Assembly: GCA_031769625.1 (NCBI GenBank)
Contig: JAUIMM010002531.1
Coordinates: 248,001-312,000, forward strand
DNA from: Taudactylus pleione
Lineage: Eukaryota > Chordata > Amphibia > Anura > Myobatrachidae
Direction of reading: 5' to 3'
DNA: 64,000 bases
The notes under the pieces were generated by a model, which saw only the letters and a list, made by a program, of their open reading frames with translations, ran no database searches and was not told where the DNA came from. Numbering within the stretch: position 1 is the stretch's first letter; every line of letters begins with the position of its first letter. Below are positions 15,281-30,000 of the stretch, in pieces. The position numbers and the translations under genes were made by a program.

Positions 15281-18200
15281 TCTATACACCATTTTCTATA
15301 CTATGTACCACTATATACCATATTCTATGCTGTGTAGCACAATACAGCTCTACACCATATTCTATACTATGTACCACTATACACCATATTCTATACTATG
15401 TACCACTATACACCATATTCTATACTATGTACCACTATACACCACATTCTATGCTATGTACCATTGTGCAGCTTTATACCACATTCTATACTATATACCA
15501 CTATACACCACATTCTAGTCTATGTACCACTAAACAGCTCTACACCACATTCTATACAATGTACCACAATACACCATATTCTATACTATGTACCACTATA
15601 CATCTCTACACCACATTCTATGCTATGTTCCTCTATACACCATATTCTATACTATGTACCTCTATACACCATATTCTATACTATGTACCACTATACAGCT
15701 CTACACCATATTCTATACTATGTACCACTATACACCACATTCTATACTATGTAACATTGTACAGCTTTATACCACATTCTATACTATATACCACTATACA
15801 CCACATTCTATACTATGTTCCTCAATACACCACATTCTATACTATGTTCCTCAATACACCACATTCTATACTATGTACCACTATACAGCTCTACACCACA
15901 TTCTATACAATGTACCACAATACACCATATTCTATACTATGTACATATATACATCTCTAAACCACATTCTATGCTATGTACCACTATACACCATATTCTA
16001 AACTATGTACCACTATACACCACATTCTATGCTATGTACCACTATACACCATATTCTATACTATGTACCACTCTACACCATATTCTATACTGTGTACCAC
16101 TATACAGCTCTACACCATATTCTATACTATGTATCTCTATACACCATATTCTATACTATATACCACTATACAGTTATATACCATATTCTAAACTATATAC
16201 GACTATACACCATATTCTATACTATGTACCACTATACAGCTCTATACCAAATTCAATACTATGTACCATTATAGAGCTCTACACCACATTCTATACTATG
16301 TACCACTATACACCATATTCTATACTATGTACCTCTATACACCATATTCTATACTATGTACCTCTATACATCATATTCTAGACTATGTACCACTTTACAC
16401 CATATTCTATACTATATACCACTTAATAGCTCTACCCCATATTCTATGCCATGTACCACTATACAGCTCTGTACCACATTCTATACTATGTACCACTATA
16501 CAGCTCTACACCATATTCTATACTATATACTACTATACACCACATTCTATACTATGTACCACTATACACCATATTCTATACTATGTAACACTATAAACCA
16601 CATACTATTCTATGTACCACTATACAGCTCTACACCATATTTATACTATGTACCAATATTTAGCTCTACACCATGTTCTATACTATATACCAATATACAC
16701 AATATTCTATACTATGTACCACTATAAATGACATTCTATAATATATACCACTATACACCTTATTCTATACTATGTACAACTATACAGCTCTATACCACAT
16801 TTTACACTATGTACCATTATACAGCTCTACACCACATTCTATACTATGTACCACTATACAACATATTCTATACTATGTACAACTATACAGCTCTTCATCA
16901 CATTCTATACTATGTACCACTATACACCATATTCTATACTTTGAACCACTATACAGCTCTACACAACATTCTATACAATGTACCACAATACACCATATAC
17001 TATGTACCACTATACACCATATTCTATACTATGTACCACTATACACCATATTCTATACTATGTACCTCTATACACCATATTCTATACTATGTACCACTAT
17101 ACACCATATTCTATACTATATACCACTATACTGCTCTACCCCATATTCTATACCATGTACCACTATACAACTTATTCTATACTATGTGCTATACACCATA
17201 CTCTATACTATGTACCACTAAACACCATATTCTATACTATGTACCACAATACAGCTCTACATCATATTCTATATTATATACCACTATACACCATATTCTA
17301 TACTATGTACAACTTTACACCACATTCTATACTATGTACCACTATACACCATATTCTATACTATGTACCACTATACACCATATTCTATACTATGTACCAC
17401 TATACAGCTCTACACCACATTCTGTACTATATACCACTATACACCATATTCTATAATATGTACCACTATACATCTCTACACCATACTATATGCTATGTAT
17501 CACTACACACAATACTCTATACTATGCACCACTGTACAGCTATACACTATATTCTATATTATATACCACTATACACCATATTCTATACTATGTACAACTT
17601 TACACCACATTCTATACTATGTACCACTATACACCATATTCTATACTACGTACCTCTATACACCATATTCTATACTTTATACCACTATACACCATATTCT
17701 ATACTATGTACCACTATAAACCATATTCTAATCTATAAACAACTATATAGTTCACCCCATATTCTATACTATCTACTACTATACACAATTTTCTATACTA
17801 TGAACCATTATACAGTTCTACACCATATTCTATACTATATACCACTATACACCATATTCTAAACTATGTACCACTATTCACCTCTACACCATATTCTATA
17901 CTATGTACCACTATACAGCTGTGTACCACATTCTATACTATGTACCACTATACAGCTCAACACCATATTCAATACTATATACTACTATACACCACATTCT
18001 ATACTATGTACCACTATACACCATATTCAATAAAATGTAACACTATACACCACATTCTATACTATGTACCACTATACAGCTCTACACCACATTCTATACT
18101 ATGTACCACTGCACACCATATTCTATACTATGTACCTCTATACACCACATTCTAGACTACATACCACTATACACCATATTCTATACTATGTACCACTATA

Positions 18201-19816
18201 CAGCTCTACACCACATTCTATACTTTGTACCACTATACACCATATTCTATGTACCACTATACACCACATTTTAGACTATGTACCATTATACACCATATTC
18301 TATACTATATACCTCATTACACCATAATTTATACTATGTACCACTATACACCAAATTCTATACTATGTACCACTATACACCATGTTCTATACTATGTACC
18401 TCGATACACCATATTCTATACTGTGTACCACTATACACCATATTCTATACTATGTACCACAATACACCATATTCTATACTATTTACCACTATATACCATA
18501 TTCTATACTATATACCGCTATACACCATATTTTATTCTATGTACCACTATACAACACATTCTATACTATGTAGCTCTATACACCATATTCTATACTATGT
18601 ACCTCTATACACCATATTCTATACTATGTACCACTATACACCATATTCTATACAATGTACCACAATACACCACATTCTATACTATGTTCCTCTATACACC
18701 ATATTCTATACTATGTATCAATATATAACTCTACACCAAATTCTATACTATGTACCACTATACACCACATTCTATACTATGTTCCACTATACACCATATT
18801 CTATACTTTGTACTTCTATACACCATATTCTATACTATGTACCACTGTACACCATATTCTATACTATGTACCACTATACACCGTATTCTATACTATGTAC
18901 CACTATACACACCATATTCTATACTATGTACCTCTATACACCATTTTCTATACTATGAACCACTATACAACATATTCTATGCTGTGTAGCACAATACAGC
19001 TCTACACCATATTCTATACTATGTACCACTATACAGCACTACACCATATTCTATACTATGTACCACTATACACCATATTCTATACTATGTACCACTATAC
19101 ACCATATTCTATACTATGTACCACTATACACCACATTCTATACTATGTACCATTGTACAGCTTTATACCACATTCTATACTATATACCACTATACACCAC
19201 ATTCTATACTATGTACCACTATACAGCTCTACACCACATTCTATATTATGTTCCTCTATACATCTCATTCTATACTATGTACCACTATACAGCTCTACAC
19301 CACATTCTATACAATGTACCACAATACACCATATTCTATACTATGTACCACTATACATCTCTACACCACATTCTATACTATGTTTCTCTATACACCAAAT
19401 TCTATACTATGTACCTCTATACACCATATTCTATACTATGTACCACTATACACCATATTCTATACTATGTATCACAATTCACCATATTCTATACTATGTA
19501 CCACTATACACCGTATTCTATACTATGTACCACTAAACACACCATATTCTATACTATGTACCTCTATACACCATTTTCTATACTATGTACCACTATACAC
19601 CATATTCTATGCTGTGTAGCACAATACAGCTCTACACCATATTCTATACTATGTACCACTATACACCATATTCTATACTATGTACCACTATACACCATAT
19701 TCTATACTATGTACCACTATACACCACATTCTATACTATGTACCATTGTACAGCTTTATAACACATTCTATACTATATACCACTATACACCACATTCTAT
19801 ACTATGTACCACTATA

Positions 19817-20080
19817 CAGCTCTACACCACATTCTATACTATGTTCCTTTATACACCACATTCTATACTATGTACCACTATACAACTCTACACCACATTC
19901 TATACAATGTACCACAATACACCATATTCTATACTATGTACCACTATACAGCTCTACACCACATTCTATACTATGTTCCTTTATACACCACATTCTATAC
20001 TATGTACCACTATACAACTCTACACCACATTCTATACAATGTACCACAATACACCATATTCTATACTATGTACCACTATA
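19817..20080 (+). repeat. Identical 132-bp tandem pair in family A
   Basis: Bases 19,817-19,948 and 19,949-20,080 are identical by eye over 132 bp. Each copy comprises two 37-bp and two 29-bp units (2 x 37 + 2 x 29 = 132) and shares the rare variants TTCCTTTATAC and CAACTCTACACC. The next unit starts with CATCTCTACACC, so the duplication ends cleanly at 20,080. It lies about 200 bp from the inversion point. Confidence 0.92.
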
Positions 20081-20260
20081 CATCTCTACACCACATTCTA
20101 TACTATGTTCCTCTATACACCATATTCTATACTATGTACCTCTATACACCATATTCTATACTATGTACCTCTATACACCATATTCTATACTATGTACCAC
20201 TATACACCATATTCTATACTATGTATCACAGTACACCATATTCTATACTATGTACCACTA

Positions 20261-20304
20261 TACACCATATTCTATACTATGTACATTGTATAGAATATAG
20301 TGTA
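20261..20304. other. Head-to-head inversion point of family A (near-perfect palindrome)
   Basis: Plus-orientation units run up to TCTATACTATGTAC (ending 20,284), and inverted units begin with GTACATTGTATAGA (from 20,281). The two orientations share GTAC at 20,281-20,284 as the centre of symmetry. Arms of 20 bp on each side (20,261-20,280 and 20,285-20,304) are reverse complements except for two mismatched pairs. There is no spacer and no foreign sequence. Over about 120 bp per side the arms agree only at the general family level (roughly 12 mismatches), so this does not look like a simple fold-back copy of one arm. Confidence 0.93.
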
Positions 20305-23300
20305 AAGAGGTACAAAGTATAGAATATGGTGTAAAGTGGTACATAGTATAGAATGTGGTGTACAGTGGTACATAGTATAGAATATGGTGTGTAGAGGTAC
20401 ATAGTATAGAATATGGTGTATAGTGGTAAATAGTATAGAATGTGTTGTATAGTGGTACATAGTAAAAAATATTTTGTATAGCGGCATATAGTATAGAATA
20501 TGGTATATAGTGGTAAATAGTATTGAATATGGTGTATTGTGGTACATAGTATAGAATATGGTGTATAGTGGTACACAGTATAGAATATGGTGTATAGAGG
20601 TACATAGTATAGAATATGGTGTATAGTGTTACATAGTTTAGAATATGGTGTAGACCTGTATAGTGGTACATAGTATAGAATGTGGTGTATAGTGGTACAT
20701 AGTATAGAATATGGTGTATAGTGGTACATAGTATAGAATGAGGTGTAGAGCTGTATAGTGGTACATAGTATCGATTGTGGTGTAGAGCTGTCTAATGGTA
20801 CATAGTATTGAATTTGGTATAGAACTGTATAGTGGTACATAGTATAGAAAATGGTGTATAGAGGTACATAGTATAGAATATGGTGTATAGTGGTACATAG
20901 TATAGAATGTGTTGAATAGTGGTACATAGTATAGAATATAGTGTATAGAGGCACATAGTATAGAATATGGTGTATAGTGGTACATAGTATAGAATGTGGT
21001 GTATAGTGGTACATAGTATATAATATGGTGTATAGAGGTACATAGTATAGAATATGGTGTGTAGAGGTACATCATCTAGAATATGGTGTATAGTATTACA
21101 TAGTCTAGAATATGGTGTATAGTGGTACATAGAATATGATGTATAGCGGTACAAAGTATAGAATGTGCTGTAGAGCTGAATAGTGGTAGATAGTATAGAA
21201 TATGGTGTATAGTGGTACATAGTATAGAATGTGGTGTAGAGCTGTATAGTGGTACATAGTAAAGAATGTGGTGTATAGTGCTACATACTATAGAATATGG
21301 TGTATAGAGGTACTTAGTATAGAATGTGGTCTACAGTAGTATATAGTATAGAATATGGTGTAGAGCTGTACAGTTGTACATAGTATAGAATGTGGTATAG
21401 AGCTGTATAGTGGTACATAGCATAGAATATAGTGTAGAGGTTTATAGAGATACATAGCGTAGAATATGGTGTATAGTGGTAAATAGTATAGAATATGGTG
21501 TAGAGCTGTATAGTGCTTCATAGTATAGAATATGCTGTATAGTGGTATATACATAGTATGGAATATGGGGTAGAGCTGTATAGTTGTATATCGTATAGAA
21601 TATGGTGTTTAGTGGTACATTGTATATAATATGGTTAATAGTGATATATAGTATAGAATATGGTGATTAGAGGTATATAGTATAGATTATGGTGTATAGT
21701 GGTACATAGTATAGAATGTGGTGAAGAGCTGTATAATGGTACATAGTATAGGATGTGGTGTATAGTAGTACATAGTCTAGAATGTGGTGTATAGTGGTAT
21801 AAAGTATAGAATGTGGTGTAGAGCTGAATAGTGGTACATCGTATAGAATACGGTGTATAGTGGTACATAGTATAGAATATGGTGTATAGAGGTACATAGT
21901 ATAGAATGTGGTGTATAGTGGTACATAGTGGTACATAGTATAGAATGTGGTGTAGTGGTACATAGTATAGAATGTGGTGTATAGTGGTGAATGGTGTAGA
22001 GCTGTATAGTGGTACATAGTATAGAATGTGGTGTATAGCAGTACATCATATAGAATACGGTGTAGAGCTGTGTAGTTGTACATAGTATAGAATGTGGTGT
22101 AGAGCTGTATAGTGGTACATAGTATAGAATATGGTGTATAGAGGAACATAGTATAGAATGTGGTGTAGAGATGTATAGTGGTACATAGTATAGAATATGG
22201 TGTATTGTGGTACATTGTACAGAATATTGTGTATAGTGGTACATAGTATAGAATATGGTGTATTGTGGTACATTGTACAGAATATGGTGTATAGTGTTAT
22301 ATAGTATAGAATATGGTGTATAGAGGTACATAGTATAGAATATGGTGTATAGAGGTACATATTATAGAATATGGCGTATAGTGCTACATAGTATAGAATG
22401 TGTTGTATAGTGGTACATAGTATAAAATATGGTGTATAGTGGTATATAGTATAGAATATGGTATATAGTGGTAAATACTATAGAATATGGTGTATTGTGG
22501 TACATAGTATAGAATATGCTGAATAGTGGTACACAGTATAGAATATGGTGTAAAGAGGTACATAGTATAGAATATGGTGTATAGTGGTACATAGTATAGA
22601 ATATGGTGTATAGTGCTACATAGTATAGAATGTGGTGTATAGTGGTACATAGTATAAATTATGGTGTATTGAGGTACATAGTATAGAATATGGTATATAG
22701 TGGTAATTAGTCTAGAATGTGGTGTATAGTGGTATATAGAATATGGTGTATAGTGGTACATAGTATAGAATGTGGTGTAGAGCTGTATAGTGGTACATAG
22801 TATAGAATATGGTGTATAGTGGTACATAGTATAGAATATGGTGTAAAGTTTTACATAGTATAGAATGTGGTGTTGAGCTGTATAATGGTACATAGTATAG
22901 AATGTGGTGTATAGTGGTACATAGTATAGAATGTGATTTAGAGCTGTATAATAGTACATAGTATAGAATATGGTGTATAGTGGTACATAGTATAGAATGT
23001 TGTGTATAGTGGTATATAGTATAGAATATGGTGTAGAGCTATATAGTGCTTCATAGTATAGAAAATGGGGTGAGCTATATAGTTGTTTATAGTATTGTAT
23101 ATGGTTTATAGTGGTACATAGTATAGAATATGGTGTATAGTGGTATATAGTATAGAATATGGTGTATAGAGGTACATAGTATAGAATATGGTGTATAGAT
23201 CTACATAGTATAGAATATTGTGTAGAGCTGTATAGTGAAACATAGAATAGAATATGGTGTAGAGCTGTATAGTGGTACATAGTAAACAATATGGTGTATA

Positions 23301-24274
23301 GTGGTATATAGTATAGAACATGGTGTAGAGCAGAATATTGGTGTATAGTATAAAATATGGTGTAGTGGTGTACAGTGGTACATAGAATAGTATGTGGTTA
23401 TAGTGTCACATAGTATAGAATATGGTGTATAGTGGTACATAGTATAGAATGTGGTGTATAGTAGTATATAGTATAGAATATGGTGTAGAGCTGTATAGTG
23501 GTACATAGTATAGAATGTGGTGCAGAGCTGTATAGTGGTACATGGCATAGAATATGGGGTAGAGCTGTATAGTGGTACATAGTATAGAATATGGTGTATA
23601 GTGGTACATAGTACAGAATACGGTGTAGAGCTGTATAGTGGTATTTAGTATAGAATGTGGTGTAGTGCTGTATAGTGGTACATAGTATAGAATATGGTGT
23701 ATAGTGGTACATAGTATAGAATATGGTTTATAGTAGTACATAGTATAGAATATGATGTAGAGCTGTATAGTGGTACATAGTATAGAATATGTTGTAGTGT
23801 TGTATAGTGGTACATAGTATAGAATATGGTGTAGAGCTGTATTGTGGTACATAGTATAGAATATGGTGTATAGATGTACATAGTATAAAATATGGTGTAA
23901 AGTGGTACATAGTATGGAATATGGTGTATTGTGGTACATTGTATAGAATATGGTGTATAGAGGTACAAAGTATAGAATATGGTGTATAGTGGTACATAGT
24001 ATAGAATATGGTGTATAGAGGTACATAGTATAGAATGTGGTGTAGAGCTGTATAGTGCTAAATAGTATGGAATATGTTGTATAGTGGTACATAGTATAGA
24101 TTGTGGTGTAAAGCTGTATAATGGTACATAGTATAGAATGTGGTGTATAGTGGTACATAGAATAGAATATGGTGTATAGTGTTACATAGTATAAAATATG
24201 GTGTATAGTGGTACATAGTATGGAATACAGTGTATAGTGGAACATAGTATAGAATATGGTGTATAGTGGTACAT

Positions 24275-25071
24275 AGTATAGAATATGGTGTATAGAGGTA
24301 CATAGTATAGAATATGGTGTATAGTGGTACATAGTATGGAATACAGTGTATAGTGGTACATAGTATAGAATATGGTGTATTGTGGTACATTATATAGAAT
24401 ATGGTGTATAGTGGTACATATTATAGAATTTGGTGTAGAGCTACAAAGTGGTACATAGTATAGAATGTGGTGTAGAGCTGTATAGTGGTACATAGTATAG
24501 AATATGGAGTATAGTGGTACATAGTATAGAATGTGTTGTAGAGCTGTATAGTGGTACATAGTATAGAATATAGTGTATGGTGGTACATAGTATAGAATAT
24601 GGTGTATAGTGGTACATAGTGTAGAATGTGGTGTATAGTAGTATATAGTATAGAATATGGTGTAGAGCTGTATAGTGGTACATAGTATAGAATGTGGTAC
24701 AGAGCTGTATAGTGGTACATGGCATAGAATATGGGGTAGAGTTGTTTAGTGGTATATAGTATAGAATATGGTGTAAATTGGTACATAGTCTAGAATATGT
24801 TGTATAGAGGTACATAGTATAGAATATGGTGTATAGAGGTACATAGTATAGACAATGGTGTATAGTGGTTCATAGTATAGAATGTGATGTAGAGCTGTAT
24901 AGTGGTACATAGTATAGAATATGATGTATAGTGGTACATAGTATAGAATGTGGTGTAGAGCTGTCTAATGGTACATAGTATTGAATTTGGTATAGAACTG
25001 TATAGTGGTACATAGTATAGAATATGGTGTATAGTGGTACATAGTATAGAATATGGTGTATAGTGGTATAT
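24275..25071 (-). repeat. 797-bp tandem duplication in inverted family A, copy 1
   Basis: Shared variants in order show a direct tandem repeat of this segment at 25,072-25,868 with a constant 797-bp offset. Examples are the GCTACAAAGTGG unit at about 24,438 and 25,235, and TAGACAATGG at about 24,849 and 25,646. I saw no internal indel. Boundaries are accurate to about 20 bp because they fall in near-consensus units. Confidence 0.87.
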
Positions 25072-25868
25072 AGTATAGAATATGGTGTATAGAGGTACAT
25101 AGTATAGAATATGGTGTATAGTGGTACATAGTATGGAATACAGTGTATAGTGGTACATAGTATAGAATATGGTGTATTGTGGTACATTATATAGAATATG
25201 GTGTATAGTGGTACATATTATAGAATTTGGTGTAGAGCTACAAAGTGGTACATAGTATAGAATGTGGTGTAGAGCTGTATAGTGGTACATAGTATAGAAT
25301 ATGGAGTATAGTGGTACATAGTATAGAATGTGTTGTAGAGCTGTATAGTGGTACATAGTATAGAATATAGTGTATGGTGGTACATAGTATAGAATATGGT
25401 GTATAGTGGTACATAGTGTAGAATGTGGTGTATAGTAGTATATAGTATAGAATATGGTGTAGAGCTGTATAGTGGTACATAGTATAGAATGTGGTACAGA
25501 GCTGTATAGTGGTACATGGCATAGAATATGGGGTAGAGTTGTTTAGTGGTATATAGTATAGAATATGGTGTAAATTGGTACATAGTCTAGAATATGTTGT
25601 ATAGAGGTACATAGTATAGAATATGGTGTATAGAGGTACATAGTATAGACAATGGTGTATAGTGGTTCATAGTATAGAATGTGATGTAGAGCTGTATAGT
25701 GGTACATAGTATAGAATATGATGTATAGTGGTACATAGTATAGAATGTGGTGTAGAGCTGTCTAATGGTACATAGTATTGAATTTGGTATAGAACTGTAT
25801 AGTGGTACATAGTATAGAATATGGTGTATAGTGGTACATAGTATAGAATATGGTGTATAGTGGTATAT
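25072..25868 (-). repeat. 797-bp tandem duplication in inverted family A, copy 2
   Basis: Direct partner of 24,275-25,071. Beyond 25,884 the sequence reads GTGTAGAGTGGTACACAG where the other copy has GTGTATAGAGGTACATAG, which marks the end of the match. Confidence 0.87.
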
Positions 25869-28800
25869 AGTATAGAATATGGTGTAGAGTGGTACACAGT
25901 ATAGAATATGGTGTATAGTGGTACATAGTATAGAATATGGTGTATAGTGGTACATAGCATAGAATGTGGTGTATAGTGGTACATAGTATAGAATATGGTG
26001 TATAGTGGTACATAGTTTAGAATATGGTGTATAGTGGTACATAGCATAGAATGTGGTGTATAGTGGTACATAGTATAGAACATGGTGTAGAGCTGTATAG
26101 TGGTAAATAGTATAGAATATGGTGTAAAGTGGTACACAGTCTAGAGTATGTTGTATAGAGGTTCAGAGTATAGAATATGGTGTATAGAGGTACATAGTAT
26201 AGAATGTGATGTAGAGCTGTATAGTGGTACATAGTATAGAATATGATGTATAGTGGTACATAGTATAGAATGTGGTGTATAGTGGTACATAGTATAGAAT
26301 GTGGTATATAGAGGTACAGAGTATAGAATTTGGTGTAGAGCTGTATAGTGGTGCATAGTATAGAGTTTTGTGTAGAGTGATACATAGCATAGAATATGGT
26401 GTAGAGCTGTATAGTGGTGCAGAGTATAGAATATGGTGTATAGTGCTACATAGTACAGAATATGGTGTATAGTGGTATATAGTATAGAATTTGGTGTAGA
26501 GCTGTATAGTGGTACATAGTATAGAATGTGGTACAGAGCTGTATAGTGGTACATGGCATAGAATATGGGGTAGAGTTGTTAAGTGGTATATAGAATAAAA
26601 TATGGTGTAAAGTGGTACATAGTCTAGAATATGTTGTATAGTGGTATATAGTATAGAATATGGTGTGTAGTGGTACATAGTATAGAATATGGTGTATAGT
26701 GGTAGATAGTATAGAATGTTGTATATAGTGGTACATAGTATAGAATATGGTGTATAGTGGTATATAGTATACGACATGGAGTAGAGCTGAATATTGGTAC
26801 ATAGTATAAAATATGGTGTAGAGCTGTATAGTGGTACATAGTATAGAATGTGGTGTATAGTGGTACATAGTATAGAATGTTGTTTATAGTGGTACATAGT
26901 ATAGAATATGGTGTAGAGCTGTATAGTGGTACATAGTATAGAATATGGTGTAGTGTTGTAAAGTGGTACGTAGTCTAGAATATGGTGTAGAGCTGTATTG
27001 TGGTACATATTATAGAATATGGTGTATAGTGGTACATAGTATAGAATATGGTATATAGAGGTACATAGTATAGAATTTGGTGTAGAGCCGTATAGTGGTG
27101 CGGAGTGTAGAGTATGGTGTATAGTGCTACATAGTATAGAATGTGGTGTATAGTAGTACATAGTATAGAATAAGGTGTAGAACTGTTTAGTGGTACATAG
27201 TATAGAATGTGGTGTAGAGCTGTATAGTGGTACATAGTATAAAATATGGTGTATAGTGGTACATAGCATAGAATATGGTGTATAGTAGTACATAGTATAG
27301 AATAAGGTGTAGAGCTGTTTAGTGGAACATAGTATAGAATGTGGTGTAGAGCTGTATAGTGGTACATAGTATAGAATATGGTGTATAGTGGTACATAGTA
27401 TAGAATATGTTGTATAGAGGTACATAGTATAGAATATGGGGTAGAGTGGTACATAGTATAGAATGTTGGGTATAGTGGTACATAGTATAGAATAAGGTGT
27501 ATTGTGGTACATTGTATAGAATATGGTATATAGAGGTACAAAGTATAGAATATGGTGTATAGTGGTACATAGTATAGAATGTGGTGTATAGTGGTACATA
27601 GTATAGAATGTGGTGTATAGTGGTACAAAGTGGAACATAGTATTGAATTTGGTGTAGTGGTACATAGTATAGAATGTGGTGTATAGTGGTGAATGGTGTA
27701 GAGCTGTATAGTGGTACATAGTATAGAATGTGTTGTAGAGCTGTATAGTGCTACATAGTATATGATATGGTGTATAGTGGAATATAGTATAGAATGTGGT
27801 GTAGAGCTGTATAGTGGTACATAGTATAGAATATGGTGTATAGTGGTATATAGTATAAAATATTGTGTATAGAGGTACATAGTATAGAATATGGTGTACA
27901 GTGGTACATAATATAGTATGTGGTGTATAGTGGTACATAGTGGTACATAGTATAGAACGTGGTGCAGTGGTACATAGTATAGAATGTGGTGTATAGTGGT
28001 TAATGGTGTCGAGCTGTATAGTGGTACATAGCATAGAATGTGGTGTACAGTATTAAATAGTACAGAATACGGTGTAGAGCTGTTTACTGGTACATATTAT
28101 AGAATGTGGTGTAGAGCTGTATAGTGGTACATACTATAGAATATGGTGTATAGTGGTACATAGTATAGAATATGGTTTATAGTAGTACATAGTATAGAAT
28201 ATGATGTAGAGCTGTATAGTGGTACATAGTATAGAATATGGTGTAGAGCTGTATTGTGGTACATAGTATAGAATATGGTGTATAGTGGTACATAGTATAG
28301 AATATGGTATATAGAGGTACATAGTATAGAATTTGGTGTAGAGCTGTATAGTGGTGCTTATTATAGAGTATTGTGTATAGTGATACATAGCATAGAATAT
28401 GGTGTAGAGCTGTATAGTTGTGCGGAGTATAGAATATGGTGTATAGTGCTACATAGTATAGAATATGGTGTATAGTGGTATATAGTATAGAATGTGGTGT
28501 AGAGCTGTATAGTGGTACATAGTATAGAATATGGTGTATAGTAGTATATAGTATAGAATATTGTGTTTAGAGGTACATAGTATAGAATATGGTGTACAGT
28601 GGTACATAATATAGAATGTGGTGTATAGTGGTACATAGTGGTACATAGTATAGAATGTGGTGTAGTGGTACATAGTATAGAATGTGGTGTAAAGTGGTTA
28701 ATGGTGTAGAGCTGTATAGTGGTACATAGCATAGAATGTGGTGTACAGTATTACATAATACAGAATACGGTGTAGAGCTGTATAGTGGTACATAGTATAG

Positions 28801-28999
28801 AATGTGGTGTAGAGCTGTATAGTGGTACATAGTATAGAATATGGTGTATAGTGGTACATAGTATAGAATATGGTTTATAGTAGTACATAGTATAGAATAT
28901 GGTGTAGAGCTGTATTGTGGTACATAGCATAGAATGTGGTGTACAGTATTACATAATACAGAATACGGTGTAGAGCTGTATAGTGGTACATAGTATAGA

Positions 29000-30000
29000 A
29001 TATGGTGTAGTGTTGTATAGTGGTACATAGTATAGAATATGGTGTAGAGCTGTATTGTGGTACATAGTGTAGAATATGGTGTATAGATGTACATAGTATT
29101 TAATATGATGTATAGTGGTACATAGTATGGAATACTGTGTATAGTCGTACATAGTATAGAATATGGTGTATTGTGGTACATTGTATAGAATATGGTATAT
29201 AGAGGTACAAAGTATAGAATATGGTGTATAGTGGTGCATAGTATAGAATATGGTGTATAGAGGTACATAGTATAGAATGTGGTGTAGAGCTGTATAGTGC
29301 TAAATAGTATAGAATATGGTGTATAGAGATACATAGTATAGATTGTGGTGTAAAGCTGTATAATGGTTCATAGTATAGAATGTGGTGTATAGTGGTACAT
29401 AGAATAGAATATGGTGTATAGTGTTACATAGTATAAAATATGGTGTATAGTGGTACATAGTATAGAATGTGGTGTAGAGCTGTATAGTGGTACATAGTAT
29501 CGATTGTGGTGTAGAGCTGTATAGTAGTACATAGTATAGAAAATGGTGTATAGAGGTACATAGTATAGAATATGGTGTATAGTGGTACATAGCATAGAAT
29601 GTGGTGTATAGAGGTACATAGTATAGAATATAGTGTATAGAGGCACATAATATAGAATATGGTGTATAGTGGTACATAGTATAGAATGTGGTGTATAGTG
29701 GTACATAATATATTATGTGGTGCATAGATGTACATAGTATAGAATATGGTGTATAGAGGTACATCGTCTAGAATATGGTGTATAGTGTTACATAGTCTAG
29801 AATATGGTGTATATTGGTACATAGAATATGATGTATAGCGGTACATAGTATAGAATGTGGTGTAGAGCTGAATAGTGGTACATAGTATAGAATATGTTGT
29901 ATAGTGGTACAAAGTAGAGAATGTGGTGTAGAGCTGTATAGTGGTACATAGTATAGAATGTGGTGTATAGTGCTACATAGTATAGAATATGGTCTGGAGC
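29000..30000 (-). repeat. Inverted family A HOR module, recurring near 33.0-34.0 kb
   Basis: A series of rare variants recurs at 33.0-34.0 kb with an offset of about 3,979 bp. They are a GTGCTAAATAG unit, a TAGATTGTGGTGTAAAGC unit, and the shortened GTACATAGAATATGATG unit at 29,818 and 33,797. Related copies of parts of it lie near 20.7-21.2 kb and 24.0-24.2 kb. Edges are approximate. Confidence 0.7.

Larger units (their letters stand above)
1..20284 (+). repeat. Family A minisatellite array, plus orientation (29/37-bp units)
   Basis: The whole stretch is built from one AT-rich unit of 29 bp with core CCATATTCTATACTATGTA followed by CCACTATA; two consensus copies lie back to back at 8,666-8,694 and 8,695-8,723. 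A longer 37-bp form carries CAGCTCTA in front of the core (clean copy at 15,696-15,732). Common variants are CCACATTC for CCATATTC, TATATACC for TATGTACC and CTCTATAC for CACTATAC. Consensus composition is 10 A, 10 T, 8 C and 1 G. The unit has no TAA, TAG or TGA in any plus-strand frame, so long open frames arise by chance. I see no embedded transposon, non-satellite island or gene. Function is unknown; this is a tandem satellite, and I infer heterochromatin. The array runs off the left edge of the window. Confidence 0.97.

Noticed and set aside
26163..28034. 623-codon minus-strand open frame
   Set aside because: Same artefact in the inverted A block; it starts and ends where single-base variants create stops.
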